Origin: Thermoplasmatota archaeon
GTDB taxonomy: Archaea; Thermoplasmatota; Thermoplasmata; GCA-020350865; JAUVCJ01
DNA: 11,299 nt
Reading direction: 5' to 3'
Assembly: GCA_030595765.1 (NCBI GenBank)
Contig: JAUVCJ010000051.1
Coordinates: 1-11,299, forward strand
The notes under the pieces: model-generated
What the model saw: only the letters and a program-made list of their open reading frames with translations
The model's database searches: none
What the model was told of the DNA's origin: nothing
Made by a program: the position numbers and the translations under genes
In this document: positions 1 to 8,179 of the stretch, piece after piece
How the letters are laid out: every line of letters begins with the position of its first letter
Position numbering within the stretch: position 1 is the stretch's first letter

Positions 1-1
1 C

Positions 2-3000
2 AATGATACCATGGACACAGTAGCTACCGAGAATGCGTTCACCATTGTTCCCTTTGTAAGTGGTACCTTTGCCTGGAACTCTCCTTCCAATGATACCTTG
101 ACCTTCACACCAGTTTCGCTGCTGGAGATAGAGACTAGCTATTCTCTGACCATGTCAAGTGCTGCAACCGACATGGCAGGCAACCCATTGGATGGCAATG
201 ATAACGGGATGGTTGATGGTGGGGGGCTCGATGATATACACTGGGATTTTGAGACAATTCCAGATGAGACATTGCCTTATGCAGTAACACATTTCCCATC
301 AAGTGGTCAGATTAGTCTGGAACTTGATACCTACATCGAGGTGGTGTGGAGCGAGGATATGAACTGGACAGCAGTAGAGCAGAATTTTATTCTCTCAGGC
401 GGAGGCAGTACATGGTCTGCTCAAAACGGCACATTCAAACACATTACCCCCGAGCTTACCAGTAGATTCACACCGAACCCATTGCTGGATTACTCGACAC
501 TCTATCAGGCCAGCTTCAGCACTGATGTGGCTGATAGTCACGATAATTCTCTTGATGGGAATAATAATAGTATAGATGATGGGAGCCCTGTTGATGACCT
601 ATTCTGGATGTTTACCACCATTGAAGAGACCCAGCCTCCAGTAGTTTTGTCAACGGTTCCAGAAACAGATGTTTTGGATGTTCCCCAGGAAGTTGTATTT
701 CAGGTCAGGTTCAACGAGCGCATGAATACCAGCTCGGTAGAGCAGGCCTTTTCCTACAATGACTCCAACAATCTCTGGACAAAGGAGAATGGAACCTCGG
801 TTTGGCTCAGTATGATATTTGACAACGACACCTTCCAGTTCCTCCCAGATCAAGCTCTCCCTCCATTTGAAGAATTCACTGCAAGAATCGGGTCGGGTGC
901 CAGTGATATCTATGGAAACACTATAGATGGCAATCTCGATGGATTGGGTTCAGGAACAATTGTGGATCGGTATGAATGGGTCTTTACCACCGGCGGGGTA
1001 GCAATTGACGACCAGGATCCTGTAGCAGTTGCCGGTTTGGCAATCCAGGTACATGAGGATTCTCAATTCCAGCTTGATGGGACCAACTCCACAGACAATG
1101 CCGGCATAGTCAGATATGCATGGGACCTTGATGCCAGCGATGGATTGGACTGGCTTGACCCTGATGCTCTGGGTGAGCTGGTCTATCTGTCAGTTTCAAA
1201 AATGAATGTATACACCGTGACACTTAACACATCCGATGCTGCTGGCAACTGGGACCACGACGAGCTGACCTTGACAGTGGTTAACATCGCTCCCATTGCC
1301 GATGTCGGTCCATATAAGACCGGACTGGAGGGTGTCCCGATACTGTTCTCAGGAGCCAATTCCACTGATACACCAACGGACCTGGCCATTCTGAACTATA
1401 CCTGGGGTGTTGGGGACGGGACAGTTGGATACGGGTCAGAGCTCATTCATACTTATTCTGATGATGGTGATTACACCTCGACCCTGGAGGTAAGGGACGA
1501 TAATGGCGTTGTTGGGGTCGATTCTGAATTGGTTGTCGTTGATAATGTCCTTCCAGTTTTCGAGGCGGTACCGCGCCTTTACGTGGAGCAGGATCAGAAC
1601 CTTCAATACATTGTGGTGGCCTTCGATGTGCCTGCAGACCAGCTCACATACTCTGACAACACCGACTTGGTCCAGACAGATCGCCAGACCGGTCATTTCT
1701 CATTTACACCATCTTATGCTGAGGTTGGTGAGTTTTTCTTCAGGATATTTGCTCAAGATGACCGGGGCTGGGAAAGCGTGCTCATTCAGATCACAGTTAA
1801 CAACACCAATGACCCTCCATACATCGAGCCGATATCGGATAAACAGGCAACCCAGGGCTTTGCATTCTTGCTCACAGTGGATGGTTGGGACCCAGACCTA
1901 GGGGATGAGCTGGAGTTCTTTGATGATTCACCACTATTCGACATCAATCCAGTTACAGGCTCGATCTATTTTACACCTACAAACGCAGATGTGGGGTCAC
2001 ACAGCATCACGATTGGTGTAAGAGACGATAACAGTAGTGAGTATTTGAGGAGTTTTCTGCTTACTGTGGCCAACATCAATGACCAGCCAACACTGGAGCA
2101 TATACCAGTCCAGGTGGTGTTGGAGGATGTGTCGTTCTCATTTAAGGCTCAAGGTGCCGACGTGGATGTAGGTGATGTCCTGCTCTATTACGCTAACACC
2201 GGCCTCTTTTCAATAGACCAACTAACTGGATACATGAACTTCACTCCTGATAATTCTGATGTAGGAGTGCATGAATTTAAACTCGACGTGGTTGACAGTG
2301 GTGGGCTTTTTGCAGAACAGAACGTAAAAATAACTGTCCTGCCAGTAAATGACCCTCCATATTTTAGGATACTTTCGAACATTACTGTGGATGAGGAGCG
2401 GAGGATGAGCATAGAGCTGTTCAATGTGCTGCTTTTCGACCCTGATAACAACCGCACCACACTGAGTGTGAGCGTGGATAACGATTCTGTGGAAGTAATT
2501 GGAACCGTCCTGACATTTGTCTTCCCCGAAGGTGGGTTTGTGCTTCCGCTGATAATTAATGTCACAGATGGGGAGTATAACGCTACTGGCTTGCTTAACA
2601 TCTCGATCAAGGCGGTAAACGACATCCCTTTTCTGGAGGATCCTGGACGGCTGATCTTGTATCAGGGAGATAACCTGTCTTTGAGACTCAATGTGACCGA
2701 CCCGGATGCCGGAGAGGTATTGAGCTATTATGATAATACCACCCTGTTCGAGGTAAACGAGACCTCAGGCCTGATATCGCTTGATGCTACCAACAATATT
2801 GTTGGTATACATCACGTTCGCATCATGGTCATTGATTCTGTTGGAGCGTTTGGGGTTGCTAACCTTGTTATTGAGATCAGGAACGTAAATGACATCCCAG
2901 TTCTGATGCAGGTTGCCAGTCAGTCAGTAATGGTTGGAGTGCCGTTCAAGCTAGCGCTAGGCGCAATCGACATCGATAAAGGTTCAGCAATATACTTTTT

Positions 3001-3967
3001 AGATGACAGCTACCTGTTCGATATCGACTGGGATCTGGGTACGATCAGCTTCACACCAGGCTCGGATGATGTTGGCGTTCATCATGTGACCATCACTGTA
3101 ATTGACGAGCATGGAAGCTATTCCACGATGAGCTTCGAGTTGGTGGTGGAGGCAGAGCCAATCAATTTCTTCCCCTTCATTGTGCTTGTAGTGATACTGT
3201 TAATGGTGTATGCAATGTGGCGAGGTTACACCAGAGGGGCTAGTTGGGAGGAGGAACAGGCTATGGAGCCATCCATGGGAAGAACTACAGATATGGCTAT
3301 GGAGAGGTCTATGGGATTTGATGCGGATCCTGCCACCCAGAATCAAGAATACGTGTTCGCCCGGGCTTCTCCGAATCAAGAATACGTGTTCGCTCGGGCT
3401 TCTCCCATGGTTGAAAAAAATCCTGTTATACCTAATATCCCTGCACCTCTGGATGACCAAGAAGAAGAGGATCCACCGCCCCCACCCGATTACGATGAGC
3501 AGGCCCCCTACAGCCCGACTGATAATGAGGACGATGATCCACCACCACCGCCTGAGTATGATGATGAGTTTCCGCCTCCTCCTGAGGAGACCGATTACGA
3601 ATTAGAGGAAGAAGAGCCCAGTAATCCAGAGGAGGAGACGGACGCAGAACTGGAAGAAGAGCTGAGCAAGTCAGAGGTGGGGACAGATGCGGAGCTGGAA
3701 GAAGAACTGGAAGAAGAACCCAGTAATCCAGAGGAGGAGACGGACACAGAGCTGGAAGAAGAGTCCCGTAAGCCAGAGGTGGAGGTGGATGCGGAGCTGG
3801 AAGAAGAGCTTGGCAAGCCAGAGGTGGAGATGGATGCGGAGCTGGAAGAAGAGTCCCGTAAGCCAGAGAAGAAGACCGACGATGGAATGGATGATGGGAT
3901 TGATGATGATGAGATGGATGCTGTGTTTGAGGGGGAACCTAGAGAGGTTACTGAGGAGGATGATTGA
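2..3967 (+). CDS. Giant membrane-anchored surface protein, 5'-truncated by window edge (Ig-like, PKD, cadherin-like domains)
   Basis: The gene is cut by the left edge: the first domain lacks its leading strand and the frame is open to base 2, so the ATG at 11 is probably internal. Numbering from that ATG, three SbsA-type Ig-like (Big_5) domains end near residues 82, 206 and 329. Each carries a GN-x-(L/I)DGN loop and ends in a W-x-F-x-T strand. Two PKD-type domains follow (about 336-426 and 427-509), then six cadherin-like/He_PIG units of about 90 residues (514-1050) with motifs such as NDPPY, LFDI and FTP...DVGVH. One transmembrane helix (about 1052-1071) is followed by WRGYTRG, so the remaining ~245 residues should be cytoplasmic. 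That tail has PPPPPDYDE and PPPPPEYDDE motifs and then 15-residue acidic repeats (DAELEEE). Many N-x-S/T sequons suggest N-glycosylation. An adhesion or cell-surface role is inferred; no catalytic domain is visible. It converges with the propeller gene. Confidence 0.9.
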   Translation, partial: NDTMDTVATENAFTIVPFVSGTFAWNSPSNDTLTFTPVSLLEIETSYSLTMSSAATDMAGNPLDGNDNGMVDGGGLDDIHWDFETIPDETLPYAVTHFPSSGQISLELDTYIEVVWSEDMNWTAVEQNFILSGGGSTWSAQNGTFKHITPELTSRFTPNPLLDYSTLYQASFSTDVADSHDNSLDGNNNSIDDGSPVDDLFWMFTTIEETQPPVVLSTVPETDVLDVPQEVVFQVRFNERMNTSSVEQAFSYNDSNNLWTKENGTSVWLSMIFDNDTFQFLPDQALPPFEEFTARIGSGASDIYGNTIDGNLDGLGSGTIVDRYEWVFTTGGVAIDDQDPVAVAGLAIQVHEDSQFQLDGTNSTDNAGIVRYAWDLDASDGLDWLDPDALGELVYLSVSKMNVYTVTLNTSDAAGNWDHDELTLTVVNIAPIADVGPYKTGLEGVPILFSGANSTDTPTDLAILNYTWGVGDGTVGYGSELIHTYSDDGDYTSTLEVRDDNGVVGVDSELVVVDNVLPVFEAVPRLYVEQDQNLQYIVVAFDVPADQLTYSDNTDLVQTDRQTGHFSFTPSYAEVGEFFFRIFAQDDRGWESVLIQITVNNTNDPPYIEPISDKQATQGFAFLLTVDGWDPDLGDELEFFDDSPLFDINPVTGSIYFTPTNADVGSHSITIGVRDDNSSEYLRSFLLTVANINDQPTLEHIPVQVVLEDVSFSFKAQGADVDVGDVLLYYANTGLFSIDQLTGYMNFTPDNSDVGVHEFKLDVVDSGGLFAEQNVKITVLPVNDPPYFRILSNITVDEERRMSIELFNVLLFDPDNNRTTLSVSVDNDSVEVIGTVLTFVFPEGGFVLPLIINVTDGEYNATGLLNISIKAVNDIPFLEDPGRLILYQGDNLSLRLNVTDPDAGEVLSYYDNTTLFEVNETSGLISLDATNNIVGIHHVRIMVIDSVGAFGVANLVIEIRNVNDIPVLMQVASQSVMVGVPFKLALGAIDIDKGSAIYFLDDSYLFDIDWDLGTISFTPGSDDVGVHHVTITVIDEHGSYSTMSFELVVEAEPINFFPFIVLVVILLMVYAMWRGYTRGASWEEEQAMEPSMGRTTDMAMERSMGFDADPATQNQEYVFARASPNQEYVFARASPMVEKNPVIPNIPAPLDDQEEEDPPPPPDYDEQAPYSPTDNEDDDPPPPPEYDDEFPPPPEETDYELEEEEPSNPEEETDAELEEELSKSEVGTDAELEEELEEEPSNPEEETDTELEEESRKPEVEVDAELEEELGKPEVEMDAELEEESRKPEKKTDDGMDDGIDDDEMDAVFEGEPREVTEEDD
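3341..3406 (+). repeat. 33-base direct repeat inside the cytoplasmic tail
   Basis: Two adjacent copies (3341-3373 and 3374-3406) differ at one base, and both encode NQEYVFARASP. This is a recent in-frame duplication just after the membrane helix of the surface protein. Confidence 0.9.
3602..3874 (+). repeat. Acidic tandem repeats in the surface-protein tail (about 45-base units)
   Basis: Degenerate units encode variants of DAELEEELGKPEVEM and DAELEEESRKPE, about 15 residues each, with one or two units shortened or extended. At DNA level, GGATGCGGAGCTGGAAGAAG and close variants recur. The region would form a highly negative, probably disordered or helical tail. Low-complexity long reading frames on the opposite strand here (poly-Ser) are shadows. 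Confidence 0.85.
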
Positions 3968-3977
3968 AATAGAATTT

Positions 3978-5417
3978 CTACGGAGCGAACCTTATTCTGG
4001 CTCCATAAATGTCTGAGTTCTTGTCATCAGGCTCACCGTTTCGCATGTCGCACCATATGATGTTGGCGGTATCCTCAGTCACTGCAATTCCGATGTAGTC
4101 GCCGATAAATGCCTCGGTGGACTGGGTGATCTGTCCGATAAGTGACCCACCTCCAGCCTCGCCATCGAACTGGACGTCTGTTACATTGAAGTTGTAAGTG
4201 AAGTTCTGGCCACCGTCCTTTGACATTGCATAGTACACCTCAAGCAGGCTGTTGTTCTCGTCGTTTCGTTTGTCATAGAAGGCCAGATGCACCCAGCCTT
4301 GCGGTGATATTGCGATCGCAGGGAAGAACTGGTCCAGGCCGTTTTGCAGGGTGTCGTTGTTAACCCTAACAAGGTCACTCCAGGTATCGCCTCCATCCCT
4401 GCTATAAATTAGCATGATGTCCACATCACCGTTCCTGTCGTCGTTCCATGTGACATATATCGAGCCGTTGTACTCCCCATCGGTTAGATCAACAGCCATT
4501 GCCGGAAGCGTGGGTGTCCTGTAGGTGTTCTCAGGCAGATATCTCTCTGTTTCATCGACTAACCCGATGTTCTTGACATCCGAGAATGTCTGCCCCTCAT
4601 CAGTTGATACAACGAAACGCAGTTGCATCTCAATGAAATCTATCCAGTTGACAAATACCTCGCCGTGGGGTCCAACTGATACTGCACAGCCCTGGACCTG
4701 AAGCTCCTTCTCCCTGATCTCTGAAATAATGGTTGGAACAGTGTTCCAGGTGGTGCCACCATCTGTGGAACGGCTAAAGAGCATGGATGAGATGCGGTTC
4801 TCCGTGAACATGGTCCAGCAGGTGTAGAGGTTGCCGTTGTTCTGATCTGCAATTATCCATTCCTTGTCATGGAAGTTGATATTCAGTATGGACTGCACTA
4901 GTATGGCTCCACGGCCCCATGTCTCGCCACCGTCTGTGGATTTGGACACCACAATGGCAGAGTTGCGAGCCAGCTTGACAGGAGCCCTTTGAAACACAAT
5001 GCCAGCCAAGTAGAAGTTTCCCTCGCCATCCACTGCAAGGACCGGGTCTCCAGCTGCCTTAAAGTCGTTAAGACCGTCTCTTGGCACAAATGAACTCTTC
5101 CAGGTCTTACCGCCGTCCTTTGACGAATAAGCTCCCAACCAGGTATCCCCGAGTATTGTGTCATAATCGTTGCTAGCACCTACCACATTCAGTGGGTCAA
5201 GCGGATTGATGGCGATATGAGGCTCGTTCGCAGGCCACTCGGAATCCTGCATGGGCTGATTGCATTCAGGGTCGCACACCACATGTGGATAGAATTCCTC
5301 TTCCACTGGTATCTCGTCAGGTGTGGGCTTATTGAGTAGAACTGTGTCAGTCAGTATGTAGAGTCCGGCAACCACTACCATCGCCACGATCCCGTAGGCG
5401 AGCAACTTGGTGTCCAT
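3978..5417 (-). CDS. Membrane-anchored Asp-box (BNR/sialidase-like) six-bladed propeller protein
   Basis: The 479-residue protein begins with a signal-anchor helix (residues about 5-28) and then a short acidic/proline linker, so the bulk is outside the cell. Six Asp-box motifs are visible: SKDGGKTW (99), STDGGETW (160), STDGGTTW (217), STDEGQTF (271), SRDGGDTW (339) and SKDGGQNF (399). Blade strands such as WNDDRNGDVDI and WCDMRNGEPDD accompany them. This fits a sialidase-fold propeller. The FRIP motif and an obvious arginine triad of true sialidases are not seen, so binding or another hydrolytic role is as likely as sialidase activity. Five cysteines are present (C48, C52, C200, C244, C456); C48 and C52 could form a disulfide. 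No Shine-Dalgarno site precedes the ATG. The stop lies 10 bases from the stop of the convergent giant surface gene. The gene is 181 bases downstream of the DUF402 gene and probably has its own promoter. Confidence 0.88.
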   Translation of the reverse strand: MDTKLLAYGIVAMVVVAGLYILTDTVLLNKPTPDEIPVEEEFYPHVVCDPECNQPMQDSEWPANEPHIAINPLDPLNVVGASNDYDTILGDTWLGAYSSKDGGKTWKSSFVPRDGLNDFKAAGDPVLAVDGEGNFYLAGIVFQRAPVKLARNSAIVVSKSTDGGETWGRGAILVQSILNINFHDKEWIIADQNNGNLYTCWTMFTENRISSMLFSRSTDGGTTWNTVPTIISEIREKELQVQGCAVSVGPHGEVFVNWIDFIEMQLRFVVSTDEGQTFSDVKNIGLVDETERYLPENTYRTPTLPAMAVDLTDGEYNGSIYVTWNDDRNGDVDIMLIYSRDGGDTWSDLVRVNNDTLQNGLDQFFPAIAISPQGWVHLAFYDKRNDENNSLLEVYYAMSKDGGQNFTYNFNVTDVQFDGEAGGGSLIGQITQSTEAFIGDYIGIAVTEDTANIIWCDMRNGEPDDKNSDIYGARIRFAP

Positions 5418-5497
5418 GAGGGTGTAAATGGTGAGTGTGTAGTTTCAATGTTTTGGTAAGAGGCTGTCGATGCAGGGTAGGTAGATTGGGCACGATG

Positions 5498-5505
5498 TTA
5501 TATTT
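5498..5505 (-). promoter_or_regulatory. Possible TATA box for the propeller gene
   Basis: The minus strand reads AAATATAA here, in the 181-base gap between the DUF402 stop and the propeller start. A start of transcription about 26 bases downstream would give a leader of roughly 55-60 bases. This is assigned by composition and position only. Confidence 0.35.
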
Positions 5506-5598
5506 CTCTCCCTACTTACATCATTATACTGCTGTGGTTTTGCTAGAATCATTTCATAATGCGGATGCAATTGAGCTTGATTTCCATCAATGCGATGA

Positions 5599-6189
5599 CT
5601 ACCCCTCTTCCCAGTGCACAATGTCCTTAAAACCCCAGCCTGACATGATCTCTGGCGGATACTCACTTCTCTTGAAATTGGCGATCAGCTCATCTAGGGC
5701 TCTTTTTGCGTTCTCGGCAGTTTCCTGGTCTATCCAGCCCTTATCAATGGCTTCCCGGAACTCGTCCTCGTCCAGTATGGTCATGCCATACCTGGAGGGA
5801 TACACCCAGAGGTCGAGGAACAGGTCGGTGCATCTGTAGCCACCATCAAAGCGTTCGATCGGGGTGTTTATGTCGCAATAGTAGCCTATGAACCTACCGT
5901 CGGGCTTGTAGACCTTGATTATGTTGTACCACTCATTGGCGAACTCGAAGTATATGGCTCGGTCTCCCTTTTCGATCAGCCGTTTGCCGTCTATCAGAAA
6001 GTCCTCTCGTAGGGTGGAGTAGGTGAAGGCCTGGACAATGACATCGCCCATGTCCTTAATGAGCACATGCCTATATGTTACATGTCGGTCTGGAGGCCTT
6101 AGATACTTCAGCTGGATAATCTCTGGGCCTGTGTCAGATAGGGCGTTATTATCGCCTTCATCCCTATTCTCACTCCCATTCTCATCCAA
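5599..6189 (-). CDS. DUF402 family protein (possible nucleotide phosphatase or RNA-binding), TTG start
   Basis: The 196-residue protein carries the DUF402 pattern: IYFEFANEWYNIIKVY (79-94), GYYCDINTPIERF (102-114), TDLFLDLWVYPS (121-132) and ILDEDEF (138-144), with a helical C-terminus. The acidic residues D106, D122, D126, D140, E141, D142 and E143 are the likely metal-binding set. Characterised relatives include bacterial nucleoside tri/diphosphatases and the C-terminal part of archaeal FAU-1 RNA-binding proteins; which role applies here cannot be read from sequence. The start is TTG at 6189: a stop codon lies two codons upstream, no in-frame ATG occurs before residue 47, and GGAGGT sits 6 bases before the TTG. 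The first ~22 residues are acidic and unconserved-looking. It follows thrS by 45 bases in the same direction, so it is probably cotranscribed. Confidence 0.85.
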   Translation of the reverse strand: MDENGSENRDEGDNNALSDTGPEIIQLKYLRPPDRHVTYRHVLIKDMGDVIVQAFTYSTLREDFLIDGKRLIEKGDRAIYFEFANEWYNIIKVYKPDGRFIGYYCDINTPIERFDGGYRCTDLFLDLWVYPSRYGMTILDEDEFREAIDKGWIDQETAENAKRALDELIANFKRSEYPPEIMSGWGFKDIVHWEEG

Positions 6190-6195
6190 GGCTCA

Positions 6196-6201
6196 ACCTC
6201 C
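6196..6201 (-). promoter_or_regulatory. Strong Shine-Dalgarno site that decides the TTG start of the DUF402 gene
   Basis: The minus strand reads GGAGGT, TGAGCC, TTG. The 6-base spacing is ideal, and no ATG is available in frame nearby, so this site fixes the start. Confidence 0.8.
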
Positions 6202-6234
6202 ATCTCTAATTATGCATCAATGCCAGTTAACGCC

Positions 6235-8121
6235 TCAGCCTCTGAATATCGGGCGGATGCTGAGCATACGGGGCAGAGCCAGCGGCTCGAAAGGATAGCC
6301 CTCATTACCAGCATGTATGTATTCTTTCAGGGAGACGTGATCAAAGTCTCTTTCATCCTTGCCTCTTACCCTGATCTTGAACTTCTGGCTTTCTTTTTCT
6401 TTTTCGCCATAGACGATCGTCAGCGGGATCCATTCCCTTTCTGAATCGCGAATGCGCCTGCCAACACCCTGGTCGCGGTCGTCAATGTCCACTCTACCTG
6501 GGAGCTGGTCTGCCAAAGCCTCGCAATCGGATATGAACTCATCGCGCACTGGAATAAGCCTTAGCTGGGTCGGGCTGAGCCAGAATGGAAGTGATGGCTT
6601 CGTTCCCTTTTGTCCATCCATGTGGGCTTTCTCAAGCAAGGCGAACATCACCCTCTCGATCGCGCCTGAAGGAGATGAGTGAAGAATGTATGGGTGTTTG
6701 TCCTTGCCATCAGCCCCGACATAGGTTATGCCATAGCGCTCAGCGTTCTCAACATCGATCTGGTCGGTGTTCAGTGCTGAAGCCTTGCCAGAGGCATCAA
6801 CGAAATTCCATTCGTACTTGAATACGAAGTAGAAGAAACGGTCTTTCCATCTTTCCATCAGCGCCGGTCTGCCATATCGCTGTACCAGGCTCTTTAGGAA
6901 CTCTTCATTATCGTCATAGAAGTCTTGGGTTACCCTGAGTGCAAATTCAGTCTCATTGGGTATGTCGAGGCCCAGACCTGTAAGGATCTTCTTGCTCAGG
7001 TCGAAGCGCTCCACAACCTCGCTTCTTGCCATATCGAGGTCTGCACAAAATGCGTGGCAGTCCGGCATTGTGAATGCTCGAAGCCGGCGCAGGCCTGCAA
7101 GCTCTCCTCTTTGCTCCACTCGGAATGAGTATTTTGCCATTTCATAGAGCTTCAGAGGCAAGTGCTTGTATGAAAGGGTGGCATCGTGGAGCATCAGGAA
7201 CTGTCCGAAACACGCTGCAAATCTCAGAAATACCTTCTTGTCCGGAGTATCAATGGTGTACTGGCGGGCAGGGAAGCGGTTGAGATAGCTTTTCAGCGAA
7301 GGGTGGTCGTAGTCGTACATTATTGGAGATTCTATCTCCATGCCGCCGTAGGTCTTGACCTCCTGATTGACGTATCGCTCCAGCAGGTTCTTGACCAGCT
7401 TACCTTTAGGGTAATATCTGAAATGCCCTGGATCCGAACCTGGCTCGTAATCCACCAATTCCAGCCTCTGCATCAGGGAAATGTGTGGCGGCTCTCCCTT
7501 GTCAGCCCTGCTTTTTGCCATCTCATACTGGGCAAAGGCCTTGAGATTCTTATTGCCCTTGAACTCATAGCCAGTTACGTTGTTATTCTCAATGTCCAAC
7601 TGATGAAGCTTTCCATCCAGGTCCATTATCAACCATTCGGACTTCATGGTATCTTCTGCCTTCAGTGCAACCGAAAGCTCTTCTTCCAGTTCCAGGTCGT
7701 CGGAGCTGATCTCTCTGGACAATTCTGACAGCGGATGCCCTTTGCAGGCCAGTGTAAATGATTTGTACCATCCGAAAGGTGAGCGAAGCACCAGCATCCC
7801 AGCATCAATCAGCTCTGCTTCTATGATGTCCAGAGCAGCCAGGGCGTCTATGGGCTTGGCAAGAGATGGGCTCAGATGAGCGTACGGATACAGAGTAATA
7901 TGCTCGCATTTGACATTGTGGGCTATTTTGAGGATCTCAGTTGCCGCCTTTTTGGAAGCCGCTGTTATATTCTTGGTGTCGCTAAGTTCAACTGCGGTAA
8001 ACGCCACCAGAGTCTCAGTTGCCGAGCCTGTCTTTTTCTCCTCTGGTATGTCTTCAGCAACAGGCGTTTTCTTCTGGGTCTTGTACTCCATCTTGTCGGC
8101 ATGGATGCATAGTAATCTCAT
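6235..8121 (-). CDS. thrS: Threonyl-tRNA synthetase, archaeal type
   Basis: This 628-residue cytoplasmic class II enzyme attaches threonine to tRNA-Thr. Residues 1 to about 140 match the archaeal N-terminal editing domain related to D-aminoacyl-tRNA deacylases, which clears Ser-tRNA-Thr. H82 (YAHLSP) and K120 (GWYKSF) fall where that family's working residues lie. The catalytic domain follows, with motif 2 at FRVEQRGELAGLRR (333-346) and motif 3 at GAIERVMFALLE (486-497). The zinc ligands are C304 (FAACFGQF), H356 (PDCHAF) and H481 (YILHSS). The anticodon-binding domain spans about 515-628, with GVGRRIRDSEREWIPL (552-567). Length and all key residues are normal. GAGG lies 7 bases before the ATG. 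The gene sits 58 bases after the mscS-like gene and 45 bases before the DUF402 gene, all on the minus strand. Confidence 0.97.
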   Translation of the reverse strand: MRLLCIHADKMEYKTQKKTPVAEDIPEEKKTGSATETLVAFTAVELSDTKNITAASKKAATEILKIAHNVKCEHITLYPYAHLSPSLAKPIDALAALDIIEAELIDAGMLVLRSPFGWYKSFTLACKGHPLSELSREISSDDLELEEELSVALKAEDTMKSEWLIMDLDGKLHQLDIENNNVTGYEFKGNKNLKAFAQYEMAKSRADKGEPPHISLMQRLELVDYEPGSDPGHFRYYPKGKLVKNLLERYVNQEVKTYGGMEIESPIMYDYDHPSLKSYLNRFPARQYTIDTPDKKVFLRFAACFGQFLMLHDATLSYKHLPLKLYEMAKYSFRVEQRGELAGLRRLRAFTMPDCHAFCADLDMARSEVVERFDLSKKILTGLGLDIPNETEFALRVTQDFYDDNEEFLKSLVQRYGRPALMERWKDRFFYFVFKYEWNFVDASGKASALNTDQIDVENAERYGITYVGADGKDKHPYILHSSPSGAIERVMFALLEKAHMDGQKGTKPSLPFWLSPTQLRLIPVRDEFISDCEALADQLPGRVDIDDRDQGVGRRIRDSEREWIPLTIVYGEKEKESQKFKIRVRGKDERDFDHVSLKEYIHAGNEGYPFEPLALPRMLSIRPIFRG

Positions 8122-8128
8122 GGAAGTC

Positions 8129-8132
8129 CCTC
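8129..8132 (-). promoter_or_regulatory. Shine-Dalgarno site of thrS
   Basis: GAGG on the minus strand, 7 bases from the ATG at 8121, supports that start over later methionines (M11 would cut off the first strand of the editing domain). Confidence 0.6.
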
Positions 8133-8179
8133 GTAAAATCGTGTATGATTGGTATGTTCTTATTATTGCTGGTTATGGG

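Noticed and set aside
2188..2625. 145-residue minus-strand frame
   Set aside because: It lies wholly inside the cadherin-like repeats of the surface protein and has no recognisable domain or start signals.
3595..3816. Serine-rich 73-residue frame on the minus strand
   Set aside because: It is the complement of the acidic GAA/GAG repeats of the surface-protein tail.
7186..7728. 180-residue plus-strand frame opposite thrS
   Set aside because: The minus strand encodes the ThrRS catalytic domain with all motifs; the plus frame is a shadow.
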